NCBI RefSeq assembly: GCF_039941195.1
Contig: NZ_JBDVFA010000029.1
Span: 7,017 to 71,016 of the forward strand
Source of the DNA: Aurantibacter_A sp039941195
Lineage (GTDB): Bacteria > Bacteroidota > Bacteroidia > Flavobacteriales > Flavobacteriaceae
Direction: 5' to 3'
DNA: 64,000 bases
The notes under the pieces are model-generated. The model was not told where the DNA came from, did no database searches, and saw only the letters and a list, made by a program, of their open reading frames with translations. The number at the start of each line of letters is the position of its first letter. Position 1 is the first letter of the stretch. Of the stretch, positions 36,572 through 46,099 are shown piece after piece. Position numbers and translations under genes: made by a program.

Positions 36572-37699
36572 TTATTTAGCTGGTGCAAAATTTTCTGCAT
36601 TTTTATACCACGTATCTCCTAATAATTCGCCATTAGTATTGATAAAACCCCAACCTTTTTTTGTTTTTACTCTGGCAAGTCCATTATTAAAACCTTTTTG
36701 AGCGTTTTTTTGAAGAAAAGAAAATCCGGCCGAAATATCATATTCCATTGGGATAACTAATTTGCCAGTTTTATCAATGAAACCCCAAAGCTTTTCTTTA
36801 ACAGGTGCTAGACCGTCAGCTGAAAAAGTTTCGGCGTCTTTAAATTGAAAATCAATTACATTTTCTCCTTTCTCATTAATATAACCCCATTTTTTATTTT
36901 GCATTGCAGGTGCCAATCCGTTTGAGAAACCTCTTACCTTATCGAAATTTGGTTCAATAATCCATTCACCTTTATTATTTACAAAACCTATTTTTTCACC
37001 TTTTTTAGCATAGGTAAGATTGGAGTCGGAACCAAAATCCCAAATTTTTGTTGCTCCAGAAATTGCAATATACTTACCATCAGCTAAGACGCCAATTTCC
37101 GTGCCTTTTTTTGCCCATATTCCATTTTCATTATAAGTGCCAATTGCATCATACTTCGCAGGCACTACTACTTCTCCTTTGGTATTTATGAGTCCCCACA
37201 ATTCACCTTCTTTGTATTTGGCATGGCCATTCCAAAACTTTTTTATGGTTTCAAATTTAGGTTCAACAACCAATTTTCCATCTGTACCAAGTAATCCTAC
37301 TTGTTCTCCTTTTTTAAACAACGCCACGCCATCATTAAAATCGTAATATTTTTCAGTTTCTTCAACCTTAAGAGCTTCTCCTGAAGTATTAATGTAATGC
37401 CAGTTATCTTCCTTTTGCACCAATGCTAGACCCGAATTAAATGCTTTTACTCTATCATAATCTGGTTGAATAACCCATTTGCCATTTAAATCAATAAAGC
37501 CCCATTTTTTACCTTCTAAAGCTGCAGCTAATCCATCTGAAAAACTACCAGCTTTTTTAAATTCGGTTTGTAAAACAACATTGCCGGAGGTATCTATGTA
37601 GCCTACCTTACTATCTTTAAAAACTAAGGAGAGGTCTTGTGCATAAGAAATACTAATACCTATAAATAAACAGAGAATAAAAATAAATTTAGTTTTCAT
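36572..37699 (-). CDS. WG-repeat secreted protein
   Basis: 375 residues with a signal peptide (MKTKFIFILCLFIGISISYA) and about ten WG-type repeats, each with a core like KWGFIDLNGKWVIQPDYD. WG repeats form beta-structure and are common in Bacteroidota surface or periplasmic proteins of unknown role. Its place between the ammonia-lyase and the ketoreductase (10 nt to each) puts it within the pigment operon, which is unexpected for a pathway otherwise made of enzymes. Confidence 0.88.
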   Translation of the reverse strand: MKTKFIFILCLFIGISISYAQDLSLVFKDSKVGYIDTSGNVVLQTEFKKAGSFSDGLAAALEGKKWGFIDLNGKWVIQPDYDRVKAFNSGLALVQKEDNWHYINTSGEALKVEETEKYYDFNDGVALFKKGEQVGLLGTDGKLVVEPKFETIKKFWNGHAKYKEGELWGLINTKGEVVVPAKYDAIGTYNENGIWAKKGTEIGVLADGKYIAISGATKIWDFGSDSNLTYAKKGEKIGFVNNKGEWIIEPNFDKVRGFSNGLAPAMQNKKWGYINEKGENVIDFQFKDAETFSADGLAPVKEKLWGFIDKTGKLVIPMEYDISAGFSFLQKNAQKGFNNGLARVKTKKGWGFINTNGELLGDTWYKNAENFAPAK

Positions 37700-37709
37700 A
37701 ATTTTTAAT

Positions 37710-39242
37710 TTAATTGTTCTTATGGTTAGTGATATATTCCTTCACTTGGTTAACATAAGGGTACATTACAGTATCTTCTTTAAATGCGGGAACAATTTTA
37801 CGAACGGCATCATACATGTTTTTGGTTTTTGTTGACACCACATCTTGCACTTGTAAATATTCTATGGCCTGTACTACGGTTATCATTTCTATCGCAACCA
37901 CTTCAAAGGCGTTTTCAATAACTTTTTTAGTTATTAAGGCCGCATTAGTTCCCATGCTAACAATATCTTGATTGTCATTGTTATTCGGAATACTGTGCAC
38001 GTACATTGGGTTGGAAAGCATTTGATTTTCCGCGGTTGTCGATGTAGCAGTAAATTGTACCCCTTGCATACCGAAGTTTAAACCTAGTGTTCCTAAGTTA
38101 ACAAAAGGAGGTAAAATGTCATTTAATTTGGAGTTTAATAGATAGTTTAGTTGTCTTTCTGCAAGCATGCTCATTTTGGCAACGACTATTTTAAGTTTAT
38201 CCATTTCCAGAGAAATATAATCACCATGGAAATTTCCGCCATGATAAACATTCTTTTTTTCAACGTTAACAATAGGGTTGTCATTTGCAGAATTCACTTC
38301 TTCTATTAATACGTTTTCTACCGAGTTTAAAGTGTCTAAAACTGGCCCTAATATTTGTGGGACACAACGTAGTGAATAATACTCTTGTACTTTTTCTTCG
38401 AAAACAGAAACGTTTCCGTTAGTGTCGGTATATAAATGATGCTCACGTTTTCTAGTTAATGAACTATCTTTTAAATGACTTCGCATGGAGCGTGCTATTT
38501 CACGTTGGCCATGGTGTCTTTTTGTTTCATTTAAGTCAGATGAAAGGTGATCGTCATAGGCTTGTACAATTTCGTTAATTGCAGAAGAGCAGCTAATGAC
38601 CCACTCTAATAATCTACGCGTGTATATGGCATTTACAATGCCTACCCCTGTCATTACTGAAGTTCCGTTTATTAATCCAAGACCTTCGCGTAATTTTACT
38701 TCAATTGGAGTGATGCTTTCTATTTCAAAAACCTCTTTAGTTGGTCTTCTTTCACCTTTATAGAATACTTCGCCTTCCCCAATTAGCACTAGTGCTAAAT
38801 GCGCTAATTGTACTAAATCGCCACTAGCACCCACACCGCCATGTTCGTAAATTAACGGTGTAATATTTTTATTTATCAAAGAGGTCATTACTTCAATAGC
38901 CGAAGGGTGTACTCCTGAGTTTCCAAGACTAAGAGTGTTTAAACGCGCCAACATTGCTGCCTTAACGTATTTTGGTGCAATAGGATTTCCGGTACCCGAA
39001 GCATGACTTCTAATTAGATTATATTGCAATTGAATAGTTTGCGAATCTTTAATCTTGTATTGAGCCATGGGCCCAAATCCTGTGTTAACGCCGTAGATAA
39101 CTTTGTTTTTTGAAAATTCCTTCAAGAAATCGAAACTCTCCTGAACCGTTTGTATTACTTTGTCATCAACAGAAATTTCTTCCTCATCAAAAATAATACT
39201 GTAAAAATCTGTAATTTCTAACTTTCCTTTAATTTGTGGCAT
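37710..39242 (-). CDS. Tyrosine ammonia-lyase (aromatic amino acid lyase)
   Basis: 510 residues. The self-forming MIO cofactor motif Ala139-Ser140-Gly141 is in GGVGASGDLVQ, and the catalytic Tyr50 in VIYGVNTGFGPM. The selectivity region reads LIRSHASGTG, as in the characterised TAL of Flavobacterium johnsoniae, and large blocks (for example MYVHSIPNNNDNQDIVSMG) match my memory of that enzyme. It converts tyrosine to 4-coumarate, the aryl starter of flexirubin. It is the first gene of the minus-strand operon; the 119-nt divergent gap upstream must hold its promoter. Confidence 0.9.
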   Translation of the reverse strand: MPQIKGKLEITDFYSIIFDEEEISVDDKVIQTVQESFDFLKEFSKNKVIYGVNTGFGPMAQYKIKDSQTIQLQYNLIRSHASGTGNPIAPKYVKAAMLARLNTLSLGNSGVHPSAIEVMTSLINKNITPLIYEHGGVGASGDLVQLAHLALVLIGEGEVFYKGERRPTKEVFEIESITPIEVKLREGLGLINGTSVMTGVGIVNAIYTRRLLEWVISCSSAINEIVQAYDDHLSSDLNETKRHHGQREIARSMRSHLKDSSLTRKREHHLYTDTNGNVSVFEEKVQEYYSLRCVPQILGPVLDTLNSVENVLIEEVNSANDNPIVNVEKKNVYHGGNFHGDYISLEMDKLKIVVAKMSMLAERQLNYLLNSKLNDILPPFVNLGTLGLNFGMQGVQFTATSTTAENQMLSNPMYVHSIPNNNDNQDIVSMGTNAALITKKVIENAFEVVAIEMITVVQAIEYLQVQDVVSTKTKNMYDAVRKIVPAFKEDTVMYPYVNQVKEYITNHKNN

Positions 39243-39361
39243 CTATGGTTGATTCTGTGCGGTATATGCAATACCTTAGTACGTGAAAAAATATATAGCA
39301 AATCAGTCGGCAAATTTAAGATTTTTGACGGATTGAAGAAGCTAATACTCTAAATATAAAT

Positions 39362-40603
39362 ATGTCAGAAAACATCGACGTTTTAATTATTGGTGCAGGT
39401 CCTTCTGGCGCTGTTGCGGCAGCATACCTTCATAATGAGGGATTTTCAATAAAAGTAGTAGAAAAAAATAAATTTCCAAGATTTGTTATTGGTGAAAGTT
39501 TAATTCCGCGTTGTATGGATCATTTTGAGGCCGTAGGATTGTTGGATTGTATTAAAAAGAAGAATTTCGAAATAAAAAAAGGCGCACGTTTTATGCAAGG
39601 CCCAATTGTATGTGAATTTGACTTTAGTAAAAAACATACCGATGGTTGGGATTGGACGTATCAGGTGCCTAGAGCAGAATTTGATAAGACTTTGACTGAT
39701 GAATTACAAAGCAGAGGCGTTGATATCGATTTTGAGAAAGAAGTTATTGACGTTGAATTTGTGGACAATGTCTCGCATACGACTATTAAGGATGTTGATG
39801 GAAAGGAAACAAAAATAACAGCAAAATATATAGTAGATTCAAGTGGGTTTGGCAGAGTGTTACCTCGTTTGCTTGATTTAGATAAGCCTTCAGATATTGG
39901 TAAGCATTCGTCAATTTTTACACATGTAAAAGATGTAAATAGACCAGAGGGTTGGGATGGCCATAGAATAACTTTTGATATTGTTAGTCAGTCTACTTGG
40001 TTGTGGGTAATACCTTTTTCTAATGGCATTACAAGTATTGGCTATGTTGGACCAACTGAATATTTGGAATCATTTAAGGGTTCTAAAGAAGAACGGCTCC
40101 GTGAAATGATGAAGCTTTCGGATTATTATGTTGGTCGTTTTGATGGTTTGCCATATGAATTTGAACCAAGAATGATTAAGAATGTCGCTAAATCAGTAAA
40201 ACAACTGTATGGTAAAGGATACGTGTTAACAGGCAATAGTGCTGAATTTTTAGATCCTGTTTTTTCATCTGGCGTAACATTTGCTACTGAATCTGCTCAT
40301 TTAGGGGCTCAGTTAATAGTTAAGGAATTAAAAGGTGAATCCGTTGATTGGGAAGTAGATTATACGCAGTATATTTTGGAAGGTGTAAATGTTTTTGGTA
40401 CTTATGTGAAGGAGTGGTATACTGGAAATCTTCAAAAAATATTTTTTAGTGGGTCTGAAAATCCGGTTATTAAAAGCCAGATTTGTGCTGTGTTAGCAGG
40501 GTATGTTTGGGATAGAAGTAATCCTTTTGTGAAAAATCATGCACGTTTAGTAAAAACGGTAGCACACATAACAGATTTAGAAAAGGAAAATGCTAAAAGC
40601 TAA
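39362..40603 (+). CDS. Flavin-dependent halogenase-like FAD oxidoreductase
   Basis: 413 residues. FAD motif LIIGAGPSGAVAAAYLHNEG is at 9-28, and a geranylgeranyl-reductase-like PRFVIGES follows. The stretch STWLWVIPF (Trp213, Trp215, Ile217, Pro218) fits the WxWxIP motif of flavin-dependent halogenases, and Lys72/73 in IKKGARF sits where a catalytic Lys is expected. Flexirubin-type pigments are often chlorinated, so this divergently transcribed gene is a good candidate for ring halogenation. A monooxygenase or reductase of the same superfamily remains possible. Confidence 0.75.
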   Translation: MSENIDVLIIGAGPSGAVAAAYLHNEGFSIKVVEKNKFPRFVIGESLIPRCMDHFEAVGLLDCIKKKNFEIKKGARFMQGPIVCEFDFSKKHTDGWDWTYQVPRAEFDKTLTDELQSRGVDIDFEKEVIDVEFVDNVSHTTIKDVDGKETKITAKYIVDSSGFGRVLPRLLDLDKPSDIGKHSSIFTHVKDVNRPEGWDGHRITFDIVSQSTWLWVIPFSNGITSIGYVGPTEYLESFKGSKEERLREMMKLSDYYVGRFDGLPYEFEPRMIKNVAKSVKQLYGKGYVLTGNSAEFLDPVFSSGVTFATESAHLGAQLIVKELKGESVDWEVDYTQYILEGVNVFGTYVKEWYTGNLQKIFFSGSENPVIKSQICAVLAGYVWDRSNPFVKNHARLVKTVAHITDLEKENAKS

Positions 40604-40605
40604 AA

Positions 40606-41202
40606 TTAAGTTTTTCTACAAAAGAATTTTGCTGACCATCTTCCAAGTTCTCCATAGGCTGTAGTAATCTTTTCAAATTCATCACCATCAGCTATTCCAT
40701 GTATTTGTAAGGGTTTAGTGCTATAGAGCGGGTTCTCCAAATCATTGACATTATAAATTTCAAAAGTTACTTCTAATTCCGCTTTTTGGTGCCATAACAC
40801 GATATCAATACCAGGATGAATAAAATGTACTTTTATAATCATTATATGTTTTGCCTCGCTGTAGTGTTTTGAAACCGTTACATGGCGATCTTCTAACATA
40901 AAATTATTAAATGCGGTTATGAATGTAGGTTCATACCTATTTGTTCTATTTTCAAACCATAATTTTTTGAATTCTTCACCGGAGCCTGATTCTTTTTTTT
41001 CTCTTTTGGCTACTTGTGCTTTTATGAAGGCTTCTTCAGTATCATAATTATGTATTTCTAGGTTGTCTGAATACTTAAAAACAATTTTATATTGATTGAT
41101 TTCAGCAAGATTTTCTAGAGCTCCTTTATCTGTTTCAAATTTTTGAGAAAAACCTGAATAGGATATGATAAGCGCTATAAAAAATAAGATATGCTTGGTC
41201 AT
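40606..41202 (-). CDS. Secreted hypothetical protein, paralogue A
   Basis: 198 residues with a signal peptide ending near YSGFSQ. The body shares a pattern with the protein encoded next upstream: a YSDNL/YDNL start, a helix ending in (S/G)GSGEEFKKLW, NRYEPTFITAFNNFM, then AKHIMIIKVHFIHPG. This suggests a small lipocalin- or DUF4468-like beta-structure, but I do not recognise the family. The gene converges with the halogenase-like gene two nucleotides away. Function unknown. Confidence 0.7.
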   Translation of the reverse strand: MTKHILFFIALIISYSGFSQKFETDKGALENLAEINQYKIVFKYSDNLEIHNYDTEEAFIKAQVAKREKKESGSGEEFKKLWFENRTNRYEPTFITAFNNFMLEDRHVTVSKHYSEAKHIMIIKVHFIHPGIDIVLWHQKAELEVTFEIYNVNDLENPLYSTKPLQIHGIADGDEFEKITTAYGELGRWSAKFFCRKT

Positions 41203-41254
41203 TGTACTAATGAATTAGTAGGGTCGCAATCTAATTCATTTTTAAGTTTCTCCC

Positions 41255-41287
41255 AAAAAAAACCTGTCTAACTATAGACAGGTTTTT
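41255..41287 (-). terminator. Rho-independent terminator
   Basis: The inverted repeat cctgtcta / tagacagg has an ACTA loop and is flanked by A and T runs on either side. It lies just downstream of paralogue B on the minus strand and would separate it from paralogue A. Confidence 0.8.
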
Positions 41288-41308
41288 AACATTAAACTAC
41301 TCTTGATT

Positions 41309-41917
41309 TTAGAATGCTTTTTTTAATACCATTTTAGCAAAGGATTTTCCAGTTTTCGCATATCCTTCTCCAATACGATCTTCATTATCAAAGCTGCTAC
41401 CCCACTGATCGCCGGGGGCATTTTTGCTAGATACTTCAAGTAATACATTGTCTTTATTGGCTGTTTCTACGAATTTTAAATTGGTAGTCACTTTTGCAGG
41501 CTGTTTCATTACGCCAGCATCCCATCCTGGAAATATCCATAAAGTTTCAACTATTAAGGTGTATTTTGCATCGGTTAGATTTTCGCCAAATTTTAAACCT
41601 TCATCTTCGTAAAGGTATCTGTTCATCAATTCTAAAAATTTTGGAGCATAAATTAATTCTCTAGCAGTAATCCATTTTTTCTCCCATGTTTTCCCTTTGC
41701 CAGGACTCTTTTCCTCTAATTCGGCAGAATGTTCTTTAACATAATCATCGTTTGAAATATTCTTTTTTAAGAGTGTCAAATTATCATAAACAAATTCAAC
41801 ATTCATTTCTGTTTGCCCTTTAATAAAATTAAAATCGCCTTGTTCTACTTTAAGTTTTTGACTTTGAGCGTTTAAGGCAAATAGTAAACAAATTGACAAC
41901 GTTGTTAAAAATTTCAT
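41309..41917 (-). CDS. Secreted hypothetical protein, paralogue B
   Basis: 202 residues, signal peptide ending near LNAQS. It corresponds in order to paralogue A (FVYDNLTLLKKN, PGKGKTWEKKW, YAPKFLELMNRYL, AKYTLIVETLWIFPG), but the C-terminal third has diverged. A terminator between the two and separate upstream gaps suggest independent transcription. Function unknown; secreted, probably periplasmic. Confidence 0.7.
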   Translation of the reverse strand: MKFLTTLSICLLFALNAQSQKLKVEQGDFNFIKGQTEMNVEFVYDNLTLLKKNISNDDYVKEHSAELEEKSPGKGKTWEKKWITARELIYAPKFLELMNRYLYEDEGLKFGENLTDAKYTLIVETLWIFPGWDAGVMKQPAKVTTNLKFVETANKDNVLLEVSSKNAPGDQWGSSFDNEDRIGEGYAKTGKSFAKMVLKKAF

Positions 41918-41976
41918 AGTTTTTATTTTTATAGTTCTGAGAATTTTATGTGCTTCAACAAGTTAGGTTAACATAA

Positions 41977-43248
41977 TTAATCATTTATTGTTGTGAATAT
42001 CATCTGACGAAATTTCCAACCTGTTTCGTCACCTGGGGTATCTCGCATTTGTTTCATTAAAATACCAATTACGTTTTCTTTTGGATCGGCAAAATATTGA
42101 GTGTTAAAGTAACCGCCCCAGTCAAAAGTGCCCTCGCTACCCATGCCTCCTATGTCTTGGCCACGTTTTGTAACTAGCCCAAATGCTAAACCATAATCCT
42201 TAGCTTCTCCACCAAATAAATCACCAGACTGATTACTCAAAATACTTTGTACAGTTGTTCTACTTAAAATTCTAGTACCATTTAATTCACCATTATTTAA
42301 ATACATCTGTAAAAAAGTAGCATAATCTTTTGCTGTGCTAGAAAGGCCAGCACCACCGGAGAAAAAGCTTTTTGCTCCCTTTTTTGGATAATCTGGGTTG
42401 TAGAAAGTAGTTGGAAAATTTTTCCAATTGCCATCTTTTTTAAACTGAATATTTACCAGTCGATTGTGCTTGTCTTTTGGTAAATAAAACCATGTATCAT
42501 CCATACCCAAAGGGTCAAATATTCTTGTACGTAAGAATTCATCGAAAGGTAATCCGGAAACTACCTCGATAAAATAACCCAGAACATCCAAACCTTCACT
42601 ATAAACATAGGCGGTGCCTGGATCATGATGTAATGGAAGTTTTGCTAGTTTTTTAACGCTTTCTTCAATCGTGATTTTTTCAGTTGTAAAAAGATCTGTA
42701 ACTCCTGCTTTTTTATAAATAGTCTGAAAACGTTTGTCTCCATCGATTACACCATATCCTAACCCAGAAGTATGTGTTAGAAGATGTCTAATTGTTATTT
42801 GGCTTTCTGCTGGTTTGGTAGTATAGCTTCCGTCGGCCTCATTAAATGTATCTAGAATTTTAGCCTCACCAAATTCTGGGATATATTTTGAAATTGGATC
42901 ATCTAATTTAAATTTTCCTTCTTCCCAAAGCATCATTACCGCTGTTGAAGTAATTGCCTTTGTTTGTGAAGCAATTCTAAAAATAGTATTCTTATCGAGT
43001 TTGTCTCCTTTTTCATTAGAAGTGCCATATGCGTTATGATAAACAATTTTACCATTTCGAGCTATTAATGCAACAACTCCAGGTATTTGGTTTTCGGTAA
43101 CCGCATTCTTAAGCATTGCATCAATTCGGTCAATACGCTCCTGTGATATATTCGCTTCTGCGGGTGAAGTAACTTTAAGAATGGTTGTTTGTTGGGCATA
43201 AAAATTGGTTGTAGAAAATAATAGAATTAAAATGAGGATTTTTTTCAT
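41977..43248 (-). CDS. Class C beta-lactamase-family serine hydrolase
   Basis: 423 residues with signal peptide. The SxxK motif is in FRIASQTKAIT, the YxS-type second motif in AYVYSEGLDVLG, and HLLTHTSGLGYG is typical of esterase/peptidase members of the family. The third motif region reads GGMGSEGTFDWGGY, where true beta-lactamases have KTG. A D-aminopeptidase or esterase role is more likely than antibiotic resistance. Confidence 0.87.
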   Translation of the reverse strand: MKKILILILLFSTTNFYAQQTTILKVTSPAEANISQERIDRIDAMLKNAVTENQIPGVVALIARNGKIVYHNAYGTSNEKGDKLDKNTIFRIASQTKAITSTAVMMLWEEGKFKLDDPISKYIPEFGEAKILDTFNEADGSYTTKPAESQITIRHLLTHTSGLGYGVIDGDKRFQTIYKKAGVTDLFTTEKITIEESVKKLAKLPLHHDPGTAYVYSEGLDVLGYFIEVVSGLPFDEFLRTRIFDPLGMDDTWFYLPKDKHNRLVNIQFKKDGNWKNFPTTFYNPDYPKKGAKSFFSGGAGLSSTAKDYATFLQMYLNNGELNGTRILSRTTVQSILSNQSGDLFGGEAKDYGLAFGLVTKRGQDIGGMGSEGTFDWGGYFNTQYFADPKENVIGILMKQMRDTPGDETGWKFRQMIFTTIND

Positions 43249-43470
43249 AATTAGGTTGGTTTTAAGAGGTTTAAATTAAATAATTTGAAGGAGTTTAATA
43301 GGAAACAATTATTATTTTTCATAAAAATTGCTATTCTCACCCACAGCGGTTAAAAGAGAGGGCTATAATTTTTGCAATAGTAGCTTAAGTATGGAAAAAT
43401 GTCGTGTATTCATTTATTTATAAATTGTAGATTCTTAGTTCGAATATTGATTTGATAAAATGGAATTTTT

Positions 43471-44028
43471 ATGACTGAAAAGGAAAAAATGATAAAGGGT
43501 TTGCCTTATGATCCATTAGATAAAGAGCTAATCTCTGGAAGATTAAATGCTCGTAAATTGACAAGAAAAATTGCTGAGATTCCAATGGATAAGGAAAAGC
43601 AAAGAAGACATATTTTTAAGGAGCTTTTAGGAAGTACGGCAGGCAGGTTTTATATAGAAAATCCATTTCTCTGCGATTATGGATATAATATACATTGGGG
43701 AGAGAATGCCTATGCTAACTTTGGTTGTATCATATTAGATGCGGCTCCGGTGCATATAGGTAAAAACGTTATGATGGCGCCAGGAGTAAAAATATTAACT
43801 TCTACACATCCTTTGGAATATGAAGCAAGAAATTCTGGGATAGAAACAGCGGAACCAATTTATATAGGTGATAATGTTTGGATTGGGGCAGGTGTAATTG
43901 TTAATCCTGGAGTTTCTATTGGAAAGAACTCCGTTATAGGTTCTGGAAGTGTTGTGGTTAATGACATACCAGATAATGTTGTAGCAGTTGGCAATCCTTG
44001 TAAGGTACTTAAGACAATTGCTAATTAA
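43471..44028 (+). CDS. Maltose/galactoside O-acetyltransferase family enzyme
   Basis: 185 residues: an N-terminal Mac domain (KMIKGLPYDPLDKELISGR), then left-handed beta-helix hexapeptide repeats, with the catalytic His expected in LTSTHPLEYEARNSG. It moves acetyl from acetyl-CoA to a sugar hydroxyl. The length matches LacA/Maa. It is a single gene converging with the PAP2 gene. Confidence 0.9.
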   Translation: MTEKEKMIKGLPYDPLDKELISGRLNARKLTRKIAEIPMDKEKQRRHIFKELLGSTAGRFYIENPFLCDYGYNIHWGENAYANFGCIILDAAPVHIGKNVMMAPGVKILTSTHPLEYEARNSGIETAEPIYIGDNVWIGAGVIVNPGVSIGKNSVIGSGSVVVNDIPDNVVAVGNPCKVLKTIAN

Positions 44029-44042
44029 AAAAAGTAAAATAT

Positions 44043-44876
44043 TTAAAATTGCATTGAAACCCCTAGAGTTCCAGGTCCGAAATTAAGATTCCAACTTGTC
44101 TTTTTAGAGTGCGAATTATACTTTTGATCATACTTTCTGTCGAGATAACGATCGATACACTCTACAGTGGCAATGCTTATAGCAAAAGCAAAAACCACAT
44201 CGCTTACCCAGTGCTGATTATCCCAAAGTCGAGATATTCCAGGAATAGCACCTAAAGTATAAATGCCAGCTTTTGCCCATGGACTTTTAAATTGTTTGCC
44301 AATGGCGTATGCGTTAGTAAAAGCCAAAAGCGCATGTCCAGATGGAAAAGAATGATAATTTCTGTCGCTTTCGAATGGGGAAAAAGTGTCTTTTCCTAAG
44401 CCAGCTACTGGTCTAGCTCTACCCACAAGAGATTTCATTACTTGTTGTAATAATCCAGTTGAGGTTGCAGATGCAATAAGTAGAACCCCTGTTCTTCTAA
44501 GTTTTTCATTTTTAGTAATTAATCCTACTAAATAAACTCCTGAAGTAACCATGTAATTGTTTTCGGGACTTCCGTAAAATTCCCCATACTCCCTAATAAT
44601 AGGAGGTGCGCTTGCTCTGTTAGATTTTATAAATTCTGAAGTTTCATCATCCACTAAATAAAGTGCGCCGGTGCCAGCTAATACACCTCCAAATTGTGCC
44701 CATTGTTTTCCCTTCCATTTAAGTGGTTGAATGTATGAGTATCCAACACTCTTAAACATATTGCCAGCATCGTATTTAAATAGTTGCCAACGCGATTCAT
44801 CGGTATTAGTAATTGAATCTTGAGCAATGATATTTAAAAAGAAAAACATCATTAATATAGTTATAAGTCTTTTCAT
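44043..44876 (-). CDS. PAP2-family phosphatase, membrane/envelope
   Basis: 277 residues with signal or anchor helix. All three PAP2 signatures are present: KSLVGRARP, SFPSGHALLAF and SRLWDNQHWVSDV (the SRxxxxxHxxxD motif, with acting His). Candidate substrates are undecaprenyl pyrophosphate, phosphatidate or other lipid phosphates. The C-terminal LNFGPGTLGVSMQF looks like a last beta-strand of the kind seen in outer-membrane proteins. Confidence 0.87.
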   Translation of the reverse strand: MKRLITILMMFFFLNIIAQDSITNTDESRWQLFKYDAGNMFKSVGYSYIQPLKWKGKQWAQFGGVLAGTGALYLVDDETSEFIKSNRASAPPIIREYGEFYGSPENNYMVTSGVYLVGLITKNEKLRRTGVLLIASATSTGLLQQVMKSLVGRARPVAGLGKDTFSPFESDRNYHSFPSGHALLAFTNAYAIGKQFKSPWAKAGIYTLGAIPGISRLWDNQHWVSDVVFAFAISIATVECIDRYLDRKYDQKYNSHSKKTSWNLNFGPGTLGVSMQF

Positions 44877-44927
44877 AAAAAGAGCTAAAATAAAATTTCA
44901 AAAAGAATTAAAGACTAATCCTTTTAT

Positions 44928-45980
44928 TTATTTCACGGAAACATACTTCGGATTATTCATTGTTTCGTAAAAATCAGCAATAACGGCATCGCGATCGAAA
45001 TTTTCCCAAATGGTAATTTTTCGGTTGTTATTAGGTCGTTCAACCCATTGGTTGTTTATTAAAATTGGACATGGAATGCTTTTTGTTTCTCCCCAGGAAT
45101 CATTTTTTAATACCGAAAGCGCAACCATATCAAACAATGGTCGTGATGGGGTGACTTTGTCTGTTCCAAAATGTTCAAAAATATGTTCAAAAAGGTTTGC
45201 AGCGTAATCGCCAAAATTATCAAATGTACCACCATGCCTTCCAGTTATGGGTTCAATCGCTTTTGGTCCTAATCCAGCCATTTTTTCATCAACTTCTACT
45301 TTTGTAACGGCTACGGCATCGGTTCCAGAAGGTTGACCATAACGTACCGTGACCATTTCAAATGGAATTTTACTGTTTAATACATAATTCATTGCTATGG
45401 TATCGTTGTCCTGATTGTATTCTCCCGACTTCGGATAATTACTACCCAACCATACAATTTTAGTTCGGTCTACAAAAGTTGAATCTTTCTTAATGGCCAA
45501 TGCAATATTTGTTAGTTTTCCTACAGCAACAATAATTACATCTTCTTTTTTTGTTTCCTCTAAAATAAAATCAACTCCATCTTGTCCGTCATATTCATTA
45601 GGATTAAAATTTGTAGATATTTCTTCAAAATTTCCCTCAGCACCTTTTAATAAGGGTAGTGAATCTTTTAAATTACATAATTGCATTACACGTTCCGCCT
45701 CGTCGTAATGGCCTTGTACATCAGTATCGTTTCTAGTGGCGTTTACGGTTATTCCTTTTACATTAAAAGTATTACCGTTTAATAGCATATAGGCAATTGC
45801 AAATTGGTCGTCCAATTCGTTATTTGCGTCGGTGTCAAATATTAATTTAATTCTAGAGTCATTTTTTTCTACTGTAGATTTTGTGTTGTTTTTAGAATTT
45901 TCTTTTTTAATTTCTTTACAGGAAATTATACTAAGTAGTAAAATAAGTAGTGGAAATAAGAATTTAGGTTTCATATGCAT
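44928..45980 (-). CDS. Nucleoside hydrolase-like lipoprotein
   Basis: 350 residues (starting at the first Met; the Met at 45974 is equally possible). Lipobox LLSIISCKE. The inosine-uridine nucleoside hydrolase motif appears as FDTDANNELDDQFA (Asp cluster binding calcium), followed by VGKLTNIALAI and MVTVRYGQPSG. It probably splits ribonucleosides or related glycosides in the periplasm. It is divergent from the regulatory region at 46100. Confidence 0.85.
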   Translation of the reverse strand: MHMKPKFLFPLLILLLSIISCKEIKKENSKNNTKSTVEKNDSRIKLIFDTDANNELDDQFAIAYMLLNGNTFNVKGITVNATRNDTDVQGHYDEAERVMQLCNLKDSLPLLKGAEGNFEEISTNFNPNEYDGQDGVDFILEETKKEDVIIVAVGKLTNIALAIKKDSTFVDRTKIVWLGSNYPKSGEYNQDNDTIAMNYVLNSKIPFEMVTVRYGQPSGTDAVAVTKVEVDEKMAGLGPKAIEPITGRHGGTFDNFGDYAANLFEHIFEHFGTDKVTPSRPLFDMVALSVLKNDSWGETKSIPCPILINNQWVERPNNNRKITIWENFDRDAVIADFYETMNNPKYVSVK

Positions 45981-46099
45981 TTTATAAGTGTATGGATGAA
46001 AAATACAAAAAATAGATTTAGAGAATTAGTAGTTATATACCGATTTCTATGTTTTATAATTATTAATTGAGACTAGACCTTTAATTAACTAGGATTTTC

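Larger units (their letters stand above)
8762..40603. other. Flexirubin-type pigment biosynthetic gene cluster
   Basis: About 30 tightly packed minus-strand genes plus one divergent gene. The diagnostic set is: tyrosine ammonia-lyase (gives 4-coumarate starter), an AMP-forming aryl acid ligase, two ACPs, FabF-like ketosynthases with a degenerate partner, FabG-like reductase, three hotdog dehydratases, thioesterase and methyltransferase (aryl polyene part), DarA and DarB (2,5-dialkylresorcinol part), candidate acyltransferases for the ester bond, and ABC, RND, LolA-like and lipoprotein components. This matches the known layout of aryl polyene/flexirubin clusters in Flavobacterium and Chitinophaga. 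Boundaries are inferred from direction, spacing and gene content. Confidence 0.9.

Noticed and set aside
41977..43248. Antibiotic-resistance beta-lactamase
   Set aside because: The KTG motif of class C beta-lactamases is not visible; the sequence fits the broad serine hydrolase group.
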